This document shows, in pieces, positions 24,576-33,749 of a stretch of 64,000 bases of DNA. The stretch's first letter is position 1. The number at the start of each line of letters is the position of its first letter. The notes under the pieces are model-generated. The model searched no databases, had not been told where the DNA came from, and saw only the letters and a program-made list of their open reading frames with translations. This stretch comes from Ichthyocystis sparus (lineage in GTDB: Bacteria > Pseudomonadota > Gammaproteobacteria > Burkholderiales > 2013Ark19i). Made by a program: the position numbers and the translations under genes. The stretch is taken from the NCBI RefSeq assembly GCF_900078755.1, contig NZ_FKIH01000003.1; one strand, given 5' to 3'.

Positions 24576-26978
24576 ATGCCAAAATCTTTTTCAGGAAAAA
24601 ATTCTGATGAACCGTTGTCCGGATTTAGCGATGATTCTTCTCTAACTCCTAAGGGTGATCGTTCATCATCAAGGTCCGCTATAGAGTCCAGTAAATCTAC
24701 TGCTGCTAAAAGTGGCAAGAGTAAATCCAAAAAAGTCTCTAATGTAAAGTCTGTTAGTACACAATTACCAGATGATACGCAATTATCAGATGATATGGAA
24801 TTATCTGATGACAAAGTGTCCGACGAGGTGGAGTGTTTAGTTGACGACAGTGATTTTGACGATAGTGTTGCTGGCCTGTCTGATATAGGTGATTCTTTCG
24901 AGAGTGATGACCCTAGTTTGTTAGTAGGTGATGATCTGTATCTTGGAGATGCTGTAGGTAAATTATCTGGTATTGGCGATCCTGATTCAGATTTCTTGTT
25001 GTCCTACACTGATACCGATGTTTCTTCAGTAGATGGCTATTCAGAAGCTGAGGCTTCGGATGTAGCCGGTAAAAAGTCCAGGAAGTTATTCAAGTCTGTG
25101 CGTGCTGGTGCTATGGAGATAGAGCGAGCTATGTCGCGCTCAGCAGGTGAAGATTTGGAGTTGAGTCGCTACCGCTTGAAACAGTTGATAGCTCTTGGTA
25201 AAGAGAGAGGTTTTTTAACGTATGCTGAAATAAACGATCATCTTCCTGATAGTTTGGTAGATGCAGAGCGGATAGAGTCAGTTATTACTACGTTCCATGA
25301 TATGGGAATAGCGGTATATGACGAGGTGCCAGATGTAGAATCATTATTCATGACTTGTCCGTCTGTCGTGGAAGAAGAGGCTGAGGAGGTTGCTGAAGAA
25401 GCTCTTAAGTCTGTTGATGTGGAGTTTGGGCGTACTACTGATCCTGTTCGTATGTATATGCGTGAGATGGGGGCTGTAGAGCTTTTAACCCGTGAGGGTG
25501 AAATTGAAATTGCCAAGCGCATAGAGGATGGTCTTAGTGCCATGATTCAGGCTATTTCTGCGTGTCCTGCTACAATTGAGCAAGTTTTATCTGTCATAGA
25601 CCGTGTTGCACTCGAAGAGGTACGTATAGATGAGATTGTGGATGGCTTAGTTGAGCTATCGGATGAATTTAGTGAGGTAGATTTATCTGAAGATGAAATG
25701 TTGATTTCTGCAGATTCTAGCGAATCCTCTGCTGGAGAGGATCTTGCTCAATCCCTGTTAGAAATGAAGACTAAGACTCTTGCTCGCTTTAAGGGAATGC
25801 GGGAGGATTTTGAGCGGTGGATTGATATATTAGTTAATGATAAGGACAGTTTGGTAGATCGTGGACATGCTCAACAAAAGATGGCCCAATACCTAAGTTC
25901 GGTGCGTTTCTCCGCAAAGTTTATTGAGCGGTTGTGTGATGGAGTTCGTTCTCTTGTGTCTGATATTCGCTCAGTTGAGCGACGCATGATGATGGTGTGT
26001 GTTGATCAGTGCGGCATGCCTAGACAACACTTTATTAGCTCTTTCCCTGACAATGAGGTCAATCTATCTTGGGTAGATAGGGAAGCTGCTAATCTAGATT
26101 ACGGTCATATGATAGAGAAAAATAGGGCTGTTATTTTGGAACTCCAGAAGGGGTTGATAGCTTTAGAGAAGGAATCGCGTATTTCCATACAGGAACTTCG
26201 GGATATAAATAAACGCATGTCTATGGGTGAGGCTAAAGCAAGACGTGCAAAAAAAGAAATGACAGAGGCTAATTTGCGGTTGGTTATTTCTATTGCTAAG
26301 AAGTACACGAATAGAGGCCTACAGTTCCTGGACTTAATCCAGGAGGGCAATATAGGTTTGATGAAGGCAGTTGATAAGTTTGAGTATCGTAGAGGATACA
26401 AATTTTCTACGTATGCAACGTGGTGGATTCGCCAAGCTATTACGCGCTCCATTGCTGATCAAGCTAGGACTATCCGTATCCCGGTTCATATGATTGAAAC
26501 TATTAATAAGTTAAATCGTATTGCACGTCAGATTTTGCAGGAAACAGGTCAAGAACCTGACGCTGCATTGTTGGCTGAACGTATGGAGATGTCTGAAGAC
26601 AAGGTTCACAAGATACTTAAAATTTCCAAGGAACCAATTTCTCTAGAGACTCCTATAGGAGATGATGAAGATTCACACATTGGTGATTTTATTGAAGACT
26701 CCGTTGCTCAGGCTCCTTCTGATGCCGCTGCTTATGCTGGCTTAAGGGAGGTTACGGAGTTAATTTTGGGTACTCTTACCGAGAGAGAAGAAAAGGTTGT
26801 TCGCATGCGTTTTGGGATAGGAGTTACCACTGATCATACCTTGGAGGAAGTGGGCCGTCAGTTTGATGTAACGCGTGAGCGTATACGGCAGATTGAGGCG
26901 AAAGCACTCCGTAAGTTAAGACATCCTTCGCGCTCGGAAAGGCTGCGTTCTTTCCTTGACGGCAGTGAAAGTGGTTAA
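24576..26978 (+). CDS. rpoD: Primary sigma factor RpoD (sigma-70) with a long acidic N-terminal extension
   Basis: 800 residues. About the first 190 are Ser/Asp/Lys-rich low complexity with strongly acidic runs (short repeats around QLSDDMELSDDK and GLSDIGDSFESDD). Region 1.1 starts near SRYRLKQLIALGKERGF, region 1.2 near DPVRMYMREMG, then the non-conserved insert. Region 2 is near 561-635 (NLRLVISIAKKYTNRGLQFLDLIQEGN; YATWWIRQAITRS). Region 4 lies at the end (TDHTLEEVGRQFDVTRERIRQIEAKALRKLRHP). Promoter-recognition regions look fully conserved, so the housekeeping consensus should apply. N-terminal extensions occur in Burkholderiales RpoD, but their composition varies. Confidence 0.96.
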   Translation: MPKSFSGKNSDEPLSGFSDDSSLTPKGDRSSSRSAIESSKSTAAKSGKSKSKKVSNVKSVSTQLPDDTQLSDDMELSDDKVSDEVECLVDDSDFDDSVAGLSDIGDSFESDDPSLLVGDDLYLGDAVGKLSGIGDPDSDFLLSYTDTDVSSVDGYSEAEASDVAGKKSRKLFKSVRAGAMEIERAMSRSAGEDLELSRYRLKQLIALGKERGFLTYAEINDHLPDSLVDAERIESVITTFHDMGIAVYDEVPDVESLFMTCPSVVEEEAEEVAEEALKSVDVEFGRTTDPVRMYMREMGAVELLTREGEIEIAKRIEDGLSAMIQAISACPATIEQVLSVIDRVALEEVRIDEIVDGLVELSDEFSEVDLSEDEMLISADSSESSAGEDLAQSLLEMKTKTLARFKGMREDFERWIDILVNDKDSLVDRGHAQQKMAQYLSSVRFSAKFIERLCDGVRSLVSDIRSVERRMMMVCVDQCGMPRQHFISSFPDNEVNLSWVDREAANLDYGHMIEKNRAVILELQKGLIALEKESRISIQELRDINKRMSMGEAKARRAKKEMTEANLRLVISIAKKYTNRGLQFLDLIQEGNIGLMKAVDKFEYRRGYKFSTYATWWIRQAITRSIADQARTIRIPVHMIETINKLNRIARQILQETGQEPDAALLAERMEMSEDKVHKILKISKEPISLETPIGDDEDSHIGDFIEDSVAQAPSDAAAYAGLREVTELILGTLTEREEKVVRMRFGIGVTTDHTLEEVGRQFDVTRERIRQIEAKALRKLRHPSRSERLRSFLDGSESG

Positions 26979-27054
26979 TTATGTTCTTGACGGAAGCAAT
27001 TAGTGCTTAGTTTTTGGGGTTAGGCTGTAATGTGGCGGCAGTAAGGGTGTTGGT

Positions 27055-28419
27055 GTGCATGTACATATTTTAGGCATTGCAGGTGTGCTGATGTCCGGTG
27101 TGGCACGCTTGGCGGTTCAATGTGGGCACACTGTTACTGGTTGTGATCGAAACTTTTTTCCTCCGGTAGTAGATATTCTTAATGAACTTGATGTTCCTTT
27201 GATTCATAACTTTGATGCTGATCAGCTAGACAGTGTTGGGGCTGATCTCTACATCGTAGGTAATGTTATGACTCGAGGGATGCCTATTGTTGAAGAAATT
27301 TTAAACAAAAAGCTACCGTATACTTCTGCCCCCAGATGGCTTAGTGATAACGTCCTGTCAGGACGTCATGTTATGGCTATTGCCGGTACCCACGGTAAGA
27401 CAACTACCACTACCATGCTGACGTGGATTTTATCGGAAGCTGGTCTTAATCCAGGATTTTTAATCGGAGGTATTCCTAAAGGCATACCTCATTCTGCTGA
27501 TCATGGTGACTCTCCCTTTTTTGTTGTAGAAGCCGATGAGTACGACACCTCTTTTTTTGATAAACGCTCTAAATTTATTCACTACCGCCCAGATACCTTG
27601 TTGATAAACAATTTGGAGTACGATCACACAGATATTTTTCGTGACCTTGCTGATATGATGCGGCAGTACCACTTTTTGATGCGTACGATTCCAAGTAATG
27701 GTGCAGTTATTTACCCTGCAACTTGTTCCAATATTACTGATCTCTTGAACATGGGGTGCTGGAGTGATAGGGTGTCTTTTTGTCGCAGCATTGAAAAAAG
27801 CTGCGACAATTATACTACCTGGTCTTGGGTCCGTGATGGTGATAGCTTGATTTTCAAATCTCCATCTGGTTGTGATAATTACCAAGTTTCTTCTATCGTT
27901 GGTGAATATAATTGTCACAATGCTATGGCTGCTTTTTTAATGTCGATACAGATAGGTGTTGATCCTGCTAAAGCTGCTAAAGCACTGTCCTCTTTTCCTG
28001 GTGTGAAGCGTCGATTAGAATACATAGCAGAGAAGGATGGGGTGAGGTTTTTTGATGATTTTGCACACCATCCTACGGCTATGAAGGCGTCCATTTTGGC
28101 TGCCAAGGAGTCGTGCGCTGGTCGTCTTTGGGTCGTTTTCGAGCCATCTTCTAACTCTTTTAGAAGGGGAGCGTGGTCTGATAGACTATTTGAAAGTGTT
28201 ATGGATGCAGATTATGTTATCTGCTACACCAATGGCTTTTTATCGTGGGATGTTGGAAGTAGCTTGTCCGCATTAGGTAAAGATCGTTTTTCAGTGTTTG
28301 ATAATATAGACTCTCTGTTGGACAATCTTCTATCCAAGTGTAGGCGCGGTGATGATATCATACTAATGAGTAATGGATTCTTTGCTGGACTACATCAAAA
28401 AATCAAAGATTGCTTGTAA
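27055..28419 (+). CDS. mpl: UDP-MurNAc:tripeptide ligase Mpl (murein recycling)
   Basis: 454 residues of the Mur ligase family. MHVHILGIAGVLMSGVARLA is the MurC/Mpl-type opening, GTHGKTTTTTM the ATP site and EADEYDTSFFDKRSKF the Mpl-specific block that separates it from MurC. It attaches recycled L-Ala-D-Glu-meso-DAP to UDP-MurNAc. The start is GTG with AAGGG at 8 bp. It stands alone downstream of rpoD. Confidence 0.93.
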   Translation: MHVHILGIAGVLMSGVARLAVQCGHTVTGCDRNFFPPVVDILNELDVPLIHNFDADQLDSVGADLYIVGNVMTRGMPIVEEILNKKLPYTSAPRWLSDNVLSGRHVMAIAGTHGKTTTTTMLTWILSEAGLNPGFLIGGIPKGIPHSADHGDSPFFVVEADEYDTSFFDKRSKFIHYRPDTLLINNLEYDHTDIFRDLADMMRQYHFLMRTIPSNGAVIYPATCSNITDLLNMGCWSDRVSFCRSIEKSCDNYTTWSWVRDGDSLIFKSPSGCDNYQVSSIVGEYNCHNAMAAFLMSIQIGVDPAKAAKALSSFPGVKRRLEYIAEKDGVRFFDDFAHHPTAMKASILAAKESCAGRLWVVFEPSSNSFRRGAWSDRLFESVMDADYVICYTNGFLSWDVGSSLSALGKDRFSVFDNIDSLLDNLLSKCRRGDDIILMSNGFFAGLHQKIKDCL

Positions 28420-28452
28420 CATGTGCCATATTCGTACATCTTGTTGAGATGT

Positions 28453-28480
28453 TTTACAATGCTATTCGGTATCGTATAAT
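28453..28480 (+). promoter_or_regulatory. Sigma-70 promoter for the cytochrome oxidase operon
   Basis: TTTACA at 28453-28458, a 16-bp spacer and a perfect TATAAT at 28475-28480 precede coxB. Transcription would begin near 28486-28488, so the in-frame ATG at 28487 would be at the very 5' end; this favours the ATG at 28517 as the real coxB start. Confidence 0.6.
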
Positions 28481-28516
28481 GCTCTGATGAAGTACGATAT
28501 CGCTGCAGGGGCTTGT

Positions 28517-29641
28517 ATGCTTAATCGTTGGGCTCGCATTTTAGTGTGGTTTTTATTAGCCATTTTTGCCAAACCTGGTTTTTGTGCTTGGCATATGGAC
28601 CTTCAGACTCCGGTCACTTCTATTTCTCATCAGCAGTATCATCTGCACGTTTTGTCGATGTTGATAATCTTAGTGATTTTCATAGTAGTTTTCGGGATGC
28701 TGTTTTGGGTTATTTTTGCTTATAGGCGTGGACGTGGGCATGAGCCGTCCCGTTTTAAGCACAGCTCTACATTAGAGTTTATATGGACTGTTATTCCATT
28801 TATGATAGTTGTTTATATAGCGTACGCCGCTACTAAGACAGTTATCGATATGCGAGACACCTCTAATCCAGATATAACGGTGAAGATTACTGGCTATCAG
28901 TGGCAGTGGGGATATGATTACATATCTGGACAAGGTGCTGGTATATCTTATATTTCTACTTTGTCTACACCTTATGATCAGGTTTTAAATAATGCTCCGC
29001 TTAACCCAAATTATCTTCTAGAAGTTAATCATCCGCTTGTTGTTCCCGTTCACAGAAAGATAAGAGTTCTAACTACGTCAGCTGATGTAGTACATGCTTG
29101 GTATGTTCCTGCTTTAGGTGTTAAACAGGATGCTATCCCAGGTCTTTTGCGTGATGCTTGGTTTGAAATTGATCAAGAAGGTGTATATAGGGGCGGGTGC
29201 GCTGTTTTGTGCGGTCGTAATCACGCTTTTATGCCTATAGTGGTTCAAGCAGTTGGCCAATCTGATTATGATTCTTGGGTAAAGAAAACTATGGAGGCAA
29301 TGAATCCCAAGGAAGATCCAAATAAGAAGTATACAAAGGATGAGCTGATGGCTAAGGGTAAGGATATGTACCAAACTTGCGCAGCTTGTCATCACGAGGA
29401 TGGCAAGGGCGTTGCTGGAGTCTTTCCTCCTCTAGATGGCAGCCCAATCGTATCTGGTCCAGTTTCTACTCATATTCATCGTGTTTTGTTTGGTGCTGGG
29501 GCTATGCCAGCCTTTGGCAGCATATTAACTGATTCTGAGATTGCGTCTGTGGTTACTTACGAGCGTAATTCCTGGGGTAATCACACAGGTGATTTAGTTC
29601 AGCCTTCAGATGTGCACGCTGTACGTTTGAAAGGTGCTTGA
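28517..29641 (+). CDS. coxB: Cytochrome c oxidase subunit II with fused cytochrome c domain
   Basis: 374 residues. It has a signal/first helix ending before CAWHMDLQ, two transmembrane helices and a periplasmic cupredoxin domain with the full CuA set (His in VVHAWYVP, then CAVLCGRNHAFM). A C-terminal class I cytochrome c domain follows (CAACH, Met in GAMPAFG). The fused heme domain makes this a caa3-type subunit II. I chose ATG 28517 because it follows CAGGGGC and lies downstream of the predicted transcription start; ATG 28487 is the alternative. The stop overlaps the spacer to coxA, whose ribosome site is GGAGG. Confidence 0.95.
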   Translation: MLNRWARILVWFLLAIFAKPGFCAWHMDLQTPVTSISHQQYHLHVLSMLIILVIFIVVFGMLFWVIFAYRRGRGHEPSRFKHSSTLEFIWTVIPFMIVVYIAYAATKTVIDMRDTSNPDITVKITGYQWQWGYDYISGQGAGISYISTLSTPYDQVLNNAPLNPNYLLEVNHPLVVPVHRKIRVLTTSADVVHAWYVPALGVKQDAIPGLLRDAWFEIDQEGVYRGGCAVLCGRNHAFMPIVVQAVGQSDYDSWVKKTMEAMNPKEDPNKKYTKDELMAKGKDMYQTCAACHHEDGKGVAGVFPPLDGSPIVSGPVSTHIHRVLFGAGAMPAFGSILTDSEIASVVTYERNSWGNHTGDLVQPSDVHAVRLKGA

Positions 29642-29652
29642 TTGGAGGTTGT

Positions 29653-31260
29653 ATGTCGTCTGTTGTTGTTTCATATACTGATAGTGCAGGTCATCATGCT
29701 CCTAAAGGGGGGATTTTTCGTTGGTTGACGACGACTAATCACAAAGATATTGGTCTCATGTACCTTATATTCGCCCTAATTATGTTCTTTGTTGGTGGTG
29801 CTTTTGTCATGTTAGTGCGCTATGAATTACTGAGCCCTGGCCTGCGCTTGCTTCGTCCAGATCTGTATAACCAATTGGTTACAATGCATGGTTTAGTGAT
29901 GATTTTTGCTGCTGTCATGCCAGCTTTTACCGGCTTTGCAAACTTTAATTTGCCAATGATGCTGGGAGCATCTGATATGGCCTTTGCTAGATTAAATAAC
30001 TGGTCTTTTTGGCTGTTAATACCTGCTGCTATATTGCTTGTCTTGTCATTTTTTGTACACGGCGGTGCTCCCGCTACAGGTTGGACTATGTATCCACCAC
30101 TGTCTGTGCAAATGGGTCCAGGCATGGATATGGTTATCTTCGCTGTTCATATACTCGGCATATCATCCATTTTGGGGTCAATTAACATAATTGTTACTAT
30201 TTTGAATATGCGCGCTCCCGGCATGTCTATGATGCAAATGCCTATGTTTGCTTGGACTATGCTGGTTACAGCATATCTTTTGGTTGCGGTTATTCCAGTT
30301 TTGGCGGGAGCCGTAACTATGCTGTTGTTTGATCGCCATTTTGGCACTTCTTTCTTCAATGCAGCAGGTGGTGGTGATCCAGTCTTATATCAGCATATCT
30401 TCTGGTTTTTTGGTCATCCAGAGGTATACATTATCGCTCTTCCAGCTTTTGGTATTGTTTCACAGATCATTCCAGCTTTTTCCAGAAAACCCCTGTTTGG
30501 ATATAAGTCAATGGTAGTTGCCACTATGGCAATTGCCATTCAGTCTTTTTTAGTATGGGCACACCACATGTTTACTGTGGGTATGCCAGCTGCTGGGCAG
30601 TTGTTTTTTATGTATGCCACCATGATCATCGCCGTTCCTACAGGGGTAAAAGTTTTTAACTGGATTATGACTATGTGGGGTGGAAGTTTGACCTTTGAAG
30701 CGCCAATGTTGTTTGCTATAGGCTTTATCGGCTTGTTTGTTATAGGTGGTTTTTCTGGAATAGTGCTAGCTAATACCCCTGTGGATGTGCAAGTGCACAA
30801 TACCTACTATGTCATTGCACATTTTCATTACGTTTTGGTCTCTGGGGCTTTGTTCGCCATATTTGGTGGTAGCTACTTTTGGTTTCCTAAGTGGTTTGGG
30901 CGTATGTACAACGAATTTTGGGCTAAAGTGCACTTCTGGTTGTCCGTGATTTCATTTAACGTGACTTTTTTCCCAATGCATTTCCTGGGGTTGGCAGGGA
31001 TGCCGAGACATTACCCAGACTATAATCCCATGTTTACGGACTTTAATGTGGTATCGTCTGTGGGGTCGTTCTTTTTTGGTTTTGGCCAGATTATTTTTTT
31101 TATAAATATGGCATATTCTGCTAAATGTGGCCGTAAGTCTCCTGCTTGTCCCTGGGATGGTGCTAAAAGTTTGGAGTGGCTATTGTTGGATTGTCCGGCA
31201 GAATACCATTCTTTTATTGAACCACCCGCTATTCCTGAGGAGTATTACGAGGAATTTTAA
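29653..31260 (+). CDS. coxA: Cytochrome c oxidase subunit I
   Basis: 535 residues with twelve helices, the catalytic heme-copper subunit. CuB and cross-link residues are in FGHPEVYI, CuB histidines in WAHHMFTVG, and heme ligands in the late IAHFHYVLVSG. The D-channel Asp lies in LGASDMAFARLNNWSFW and the K-channel Lys in FGYKSMVVATM. The Glu in GHPEV marks an A1-type oxidase. The ATG at 29653 follows GGAGG at 5 bp; a TTG at 29638 overlapping coxB is unlikely. Confidence 0.97.
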   Translation: MSSVVVSYTDSAGHHAPKGGIFRWLTTTNHKDIGLMYLIFALIMFFVGGAFVMLVRYELLSPGLRLLRPDLYNQLVTMHGLVMIFAAVMPAFTGFANFNLPMMLGASDMAFARLNNWSFWLLIPAAILLVLSFFVHGGAPATGWTMYPPLSVQMGPGMDMVIFAVHILGISSILGSINIIVTILNMRAPGMSMMQMPMFAWTMLVTAYLLVAVIPVLAGAVTMLLFDRHFGTSFFNAAGGGDPVLYQHIFWFFGHPEVYIIALPAFGIVSQIIPAFSRKPLFGYKSMVVATMAIAIQSFLVWAHHMFTVGMPAAGQLFFMYATMIIAVPTGVKVFNWIMTMWGGSLTFEAPMLFAIGFIGLFVIGGFSGIVLANTPVDVQVHNTYYVIAHFHYVLVSGALFAIFGGSYFWFPKWFGRMYNEFWAKVHFWLSVISFNVTFFPMHFLGLAGMPRHYPDYNPMFTDFNVVSSVGSFFFGFGQIIFFINMAYSAKCGRKSPACPWDGAKSLEWLLLDCPAEYHSFIEPPAIPEEYYEEF

Positions 31261-31823
31261 TGCCTGACTCTAACCAGGTTGGACGTCTTAGGAGGCGCAA
31301 TCTTTTACTTCTCAGGCGTCTTTTGGTAGTTGTTGTTGCTATGTCAGGTTTTTCTTACGCTCTAGTTCCTATTTACCGTACCATTTGCCGTGTTGCCAGG
31401 TTAAATGACGTAGATAGGGCTGATGTTGTGCGAAATCTTGCTATCGATAAGAACCGCACTATTCGTATCGAATTTGACTCAAATACTAATAAGTTGCCGT
31501 GGAGATTTAGGCCCATGCAGCGCTACATATACGTTCACCCTGGGGAAATAAGAAATGTGTTTTATGAAATTGAGAATGTGACCGATCATGATGTTACAGG
31601 ACAAGCTATACCTAGCTATGGACCTGACTATGCCCAAAGGTATTTTTTGAAGCTACAATGTTTTTGCTTTACCCAGCAAACATTGCATGGACACGAGAAA
31701 CTAACGGTGCCTGTTGTTTTCGTTATTGACCCTAAGCTTCCCGAATCAGCTAAAGTCATTACTTTGTCTTACACTTTTTTTGGCGTTAGTGGTATCAAAA
31801 AGAACGAATTGAGGAGTATGTGA
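31260..31823 (+). CDS. ctaG: Cytochrome c oxidase copper-assembly protein CtaG (Cox11)
   Basis: 187 residues: one N-terminal membrane helix and a periplasmic Ig-like domain with the copper-binding motif CFCF in LKLQCFCFTQQTL. It delivers copper to the CuB site of subunit I. Its ATG shares one base with the coxA stop. The family block YFLKLQCFCF is intact. Confidence 0.94.
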   Translation: MPDSNQVGRLRRRNLLLLRRLLVVVVAMSGFSYALVPIYRTICRVARLNDVDRADVVRNLAIDKNRTIRIEFDSNTNKLPWRFRPMQRYIYVHPGEIRNVFYEIENVTDHDVTGQAIPSYGPDYAQRYFLKLQCFCFTQQTLHGHEKLTVPVVFVIDPKLPESAKVITLSYTFFGVSGIKKNELRSM

Positions 31824-32704
31824 TGTCGTCATCTGTGAAACCGTCCCAGCAGCCATATTATTACGTTCCTGATAAGTCTGTTAATACTATCTTGGGTACA
31901 TTTGCCCTGTTGTTTATGGCACTCGGGGCCACTTTCTTGCTAAACAACATGCCATGGGGCTTGCCTTTTGCTTTAGTCGGATTATTTATGATAATCACAA
32001 TGACGTGGTTGTGGTTTGCTGATGTGATAAGAGAGGGCTTGCAAGGACTTAATAGTTCCAGGGTTGCCGCTTCATTTCGTTGGGGTGTATGGTGGTTCAT
32101 ATTCTCGGAAGTTATGTTTTTTCTGGCGCTTTTCATGGCCCTTTTTTATGTGAGACTTGTAGGGCTAGGGGACTTAGGTACTGCAGAGGCAGAGGAGTAC
32201 CTTTGGAAATGGTATGGAACTGAATTTACTTCTCATTGGCCATTGGTTGGGGCCACAAATTATATCCCTTCTTTTTCCCCAGTGTCAGCTTTTGGTATTC
32301 CTGCCATAAATACCGCCGTACTTTTGGCGTCTGGCGTTACCTTAACTTTGTCTCATAATGCTATATATGACGAAAATAGAAGGTTTGCACTTTTTTGGTT
32401 AGCCCTAACAATTATACTAGGCCTGGTGTTTGTTACCGCACAGGCAATTGAGTACTATCACGCCGTTGATCACTCCGGTCTTCTTCTGTCATCAGGGGTG
32501 TATGGCTCCCTGTTTTATTTTTTGACCGGCTTTCACGGGTTTCATGTTAGCATCGGCTGCATAATGCTGATAGTTGTTTGGTTCAGGATGATGAAGGGGC
32601 ATCTGACAGTTAAGAATCACTTTTCTTTCGAGGCGATAGCTTGGTATTGGCACTTTGTAGATGTGGTATGGCTTATGCTTTTCGTGTCCGTATACTGGCT
32701 GTGA
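31823..32704 (+). CDS. coxC: Cytochrome c oxidase subunit III
   Basis: About 293 residues with seven predicted helices, including FRWGVWWFIFSEVMFFLALF and the terminal WYWHFVDVVWLMLFVSVYW. It stabilises the catalytic subunits and the D pathway. The ATG at 31823 overlaps the ctaG TGA and has GAGGAG at 6 bp; a GTG one codon upstream is possible. Confidence 0.96.
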   Translation: MSSSVKPSQQPYYYVPDKSVNTILGTFALLFMALGATFLLNNMPWGLPFALVGLFMIITMTWLWFADVIREGLQGLNSSRVAASFRWGVWWFIFSEVMFFLALFMALFYVRLVGLGDLGTAEAEEYLWKWYGTEFTSHWPLVGATNYIPSFSPVSAFGIPAINTAVLLASGVTLTLSHNAIYDENRRFALFWLALTIILGLVFVTAQAIEYYHAVDHSGLLLSSGVYGSLFYFLTGFHGFHVSIGCIMLIVVWFRMMKGHLTVKNHFSFEAIAWYWHFVDVVWLMLFVSVYWL

Positions 32705-32712
32705 CGTTACTG

Positions 32713-32907
32713 TTACTTTATACTCTCTCTGATTATGCCCATTTTATACATTACAATTAGTGCCGTAAAAAGGGAAATAGAGAGAATCATCCTTGTAGCT
32801 AGTATGTATATGAACTTCTTGGATTTTTCTCTCCTAAATAACTGGAATATTGCTGATCCAAGTGATCCTACAATGGATACCATTATGGCAATTATTATCA
32901 ATCTCAT
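32713..32907 (-). CDS. Twin-transmembrane protein (DUF2909 family)
   Basis: 64 residues with two hydrophobic helices (RLIIIAIMVSIVGSLGSAIFQLF and MILSISLFTALIVMYKMGII) joined by a short basic loop. It lies on the opposite strand between coxC and surf1, exactly where Burkholderiales carry a DUF2909 gene. The ATG at 32907 follows AGGGA at 7 bp; the frame is open upstream but the added residues are unlike the family. Function unknown; association with cytochrome oxidase assembly is inferred from position only. Confidence 0.75.
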   Translation of the reverse strand: MRLIIIAIMVSIVGSLGSAIFQLFRREKSKKFIYILATRMILSISLFTALIVMYKMGIIRESIK

Positions 32908-32987
32908 GTTTGTTTCCCTATGATTATGCACAAATATTCTACACAAGTTCTGTTTTTTCAGCAATTTCAGTGAACTTTTGGGCGCTT

Positions 32988-33749
32988 ATGTCTACTCAAA
33001 ATAAGTCTTGGCGAGACTTTTTTTTTATTACTACGCTGATGGTGGTGGCAGTGTCACTGTTCGCTAGTGCTGCTATTTGGCAAAATTACAGATATCAGTA
33101 CAAAAAAATGATCTTGCATAGGATTAGTAGTCACTACAAAACCCCAACGCTAACTTTGCCAAATTATAATAGCCTGTCTGCCAGAGATATGGAGTTTACT
33201 TCGGTAATGGTTAGTGGATATTACTTGCCTGAGAAGTGGTTTTTTGTAGACGATCCTTCTCTTGGAACACAACATGGATACACTTTTATGGTACCTTTCA
33301 TTGTCAGCGGTACTGGTCATGCTATTCTAATAAATATGGGGTGGCTGCCTAAGGATGATGCATTTTCTAAGCCTACACAAAAATGCTTAGCCGCCATCTC
33401 TAACAAACTGCCCGCTAGTCACCGTGTCTATGGTGTAGCTCGCAAATTTCCTCCGAAACGATGGTTTTTTCGTACTAGTATCTCTCAGGGAGGAAGAGTA
33501 ATATCTAGGTTAGATGACTCTTTTTTGTCAAAACACTTATCCAAATCTGTAGATGCATGGCATATTGTTACACCATCAACTCCTGATAACCACTGTCTTC
33601 GTGCAAATGATCAACGACTACAGGGTATATATCCTGAGAGACATTTGGGGTACGTTTATCAGTGGTTGACGTTTATGGCCTGCTCTTTGTTTTTTTATAT
33701 CGTATATGCGTATAGATTTTTTATCTACATCCACAAAAGGTCCTCTTAA
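32988..33749 (+). CDS. SURF1-family cytochrome oxidase assembly protein
   Basis: 253 residues with the SURF1 layout: an N-terminal helix (FFFITTLMVVAVSLFASAAIWQ), a periplasmic domain (VMVSGYYLPEKWFFVDDPS; HAILINMGWLPKD) and a C-terminal helix (HLGYVYQWLTFMACSLFFYIVYA). It helps insert heme A into subunit I. I start at the ATG 32988, just before the first helix; upstream in-frame codons run antisense to the DUF2909 gene. The 3' end overlaps the next gene by 44 bp. Confidence 0.88.
   Translation: MSTQNKSWRDFFFITTLMVVAVSLFASAAIWQNYRYQYKKMILHRISSHYKTPTLTLPNYNSLSARDMEFTSVMVSGYYLPEKWFFVDDPSLGTQHGYTFMVPFIVSGTGHAILINMGWLPKDDAFSKPTQKCLAAISNKLPASHRVYGVARKFPPKRWFFRTSISQGGRVISRLDDSFLSKHLSKSVDAWHIVTPSTPDNHCLRANDQRLQGIYPERHLGYVYQWLTFMACSLFFYIVYAYRFFIYIHKRSS

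Noticed and set aside
22666..26978. dnaG-rpoD neighbourhood as evidence of something unusual
   Set aside because: The rpsU-yqeY-dnaG-rpoD order is ordinary for betaproteobacteria; only the RpoD extension was kept as a note.
27361..27918. Minus-strand frame within mpl
   Set aside because: It overlaps a well-supported Mur ligase gene completely and shows no domain.
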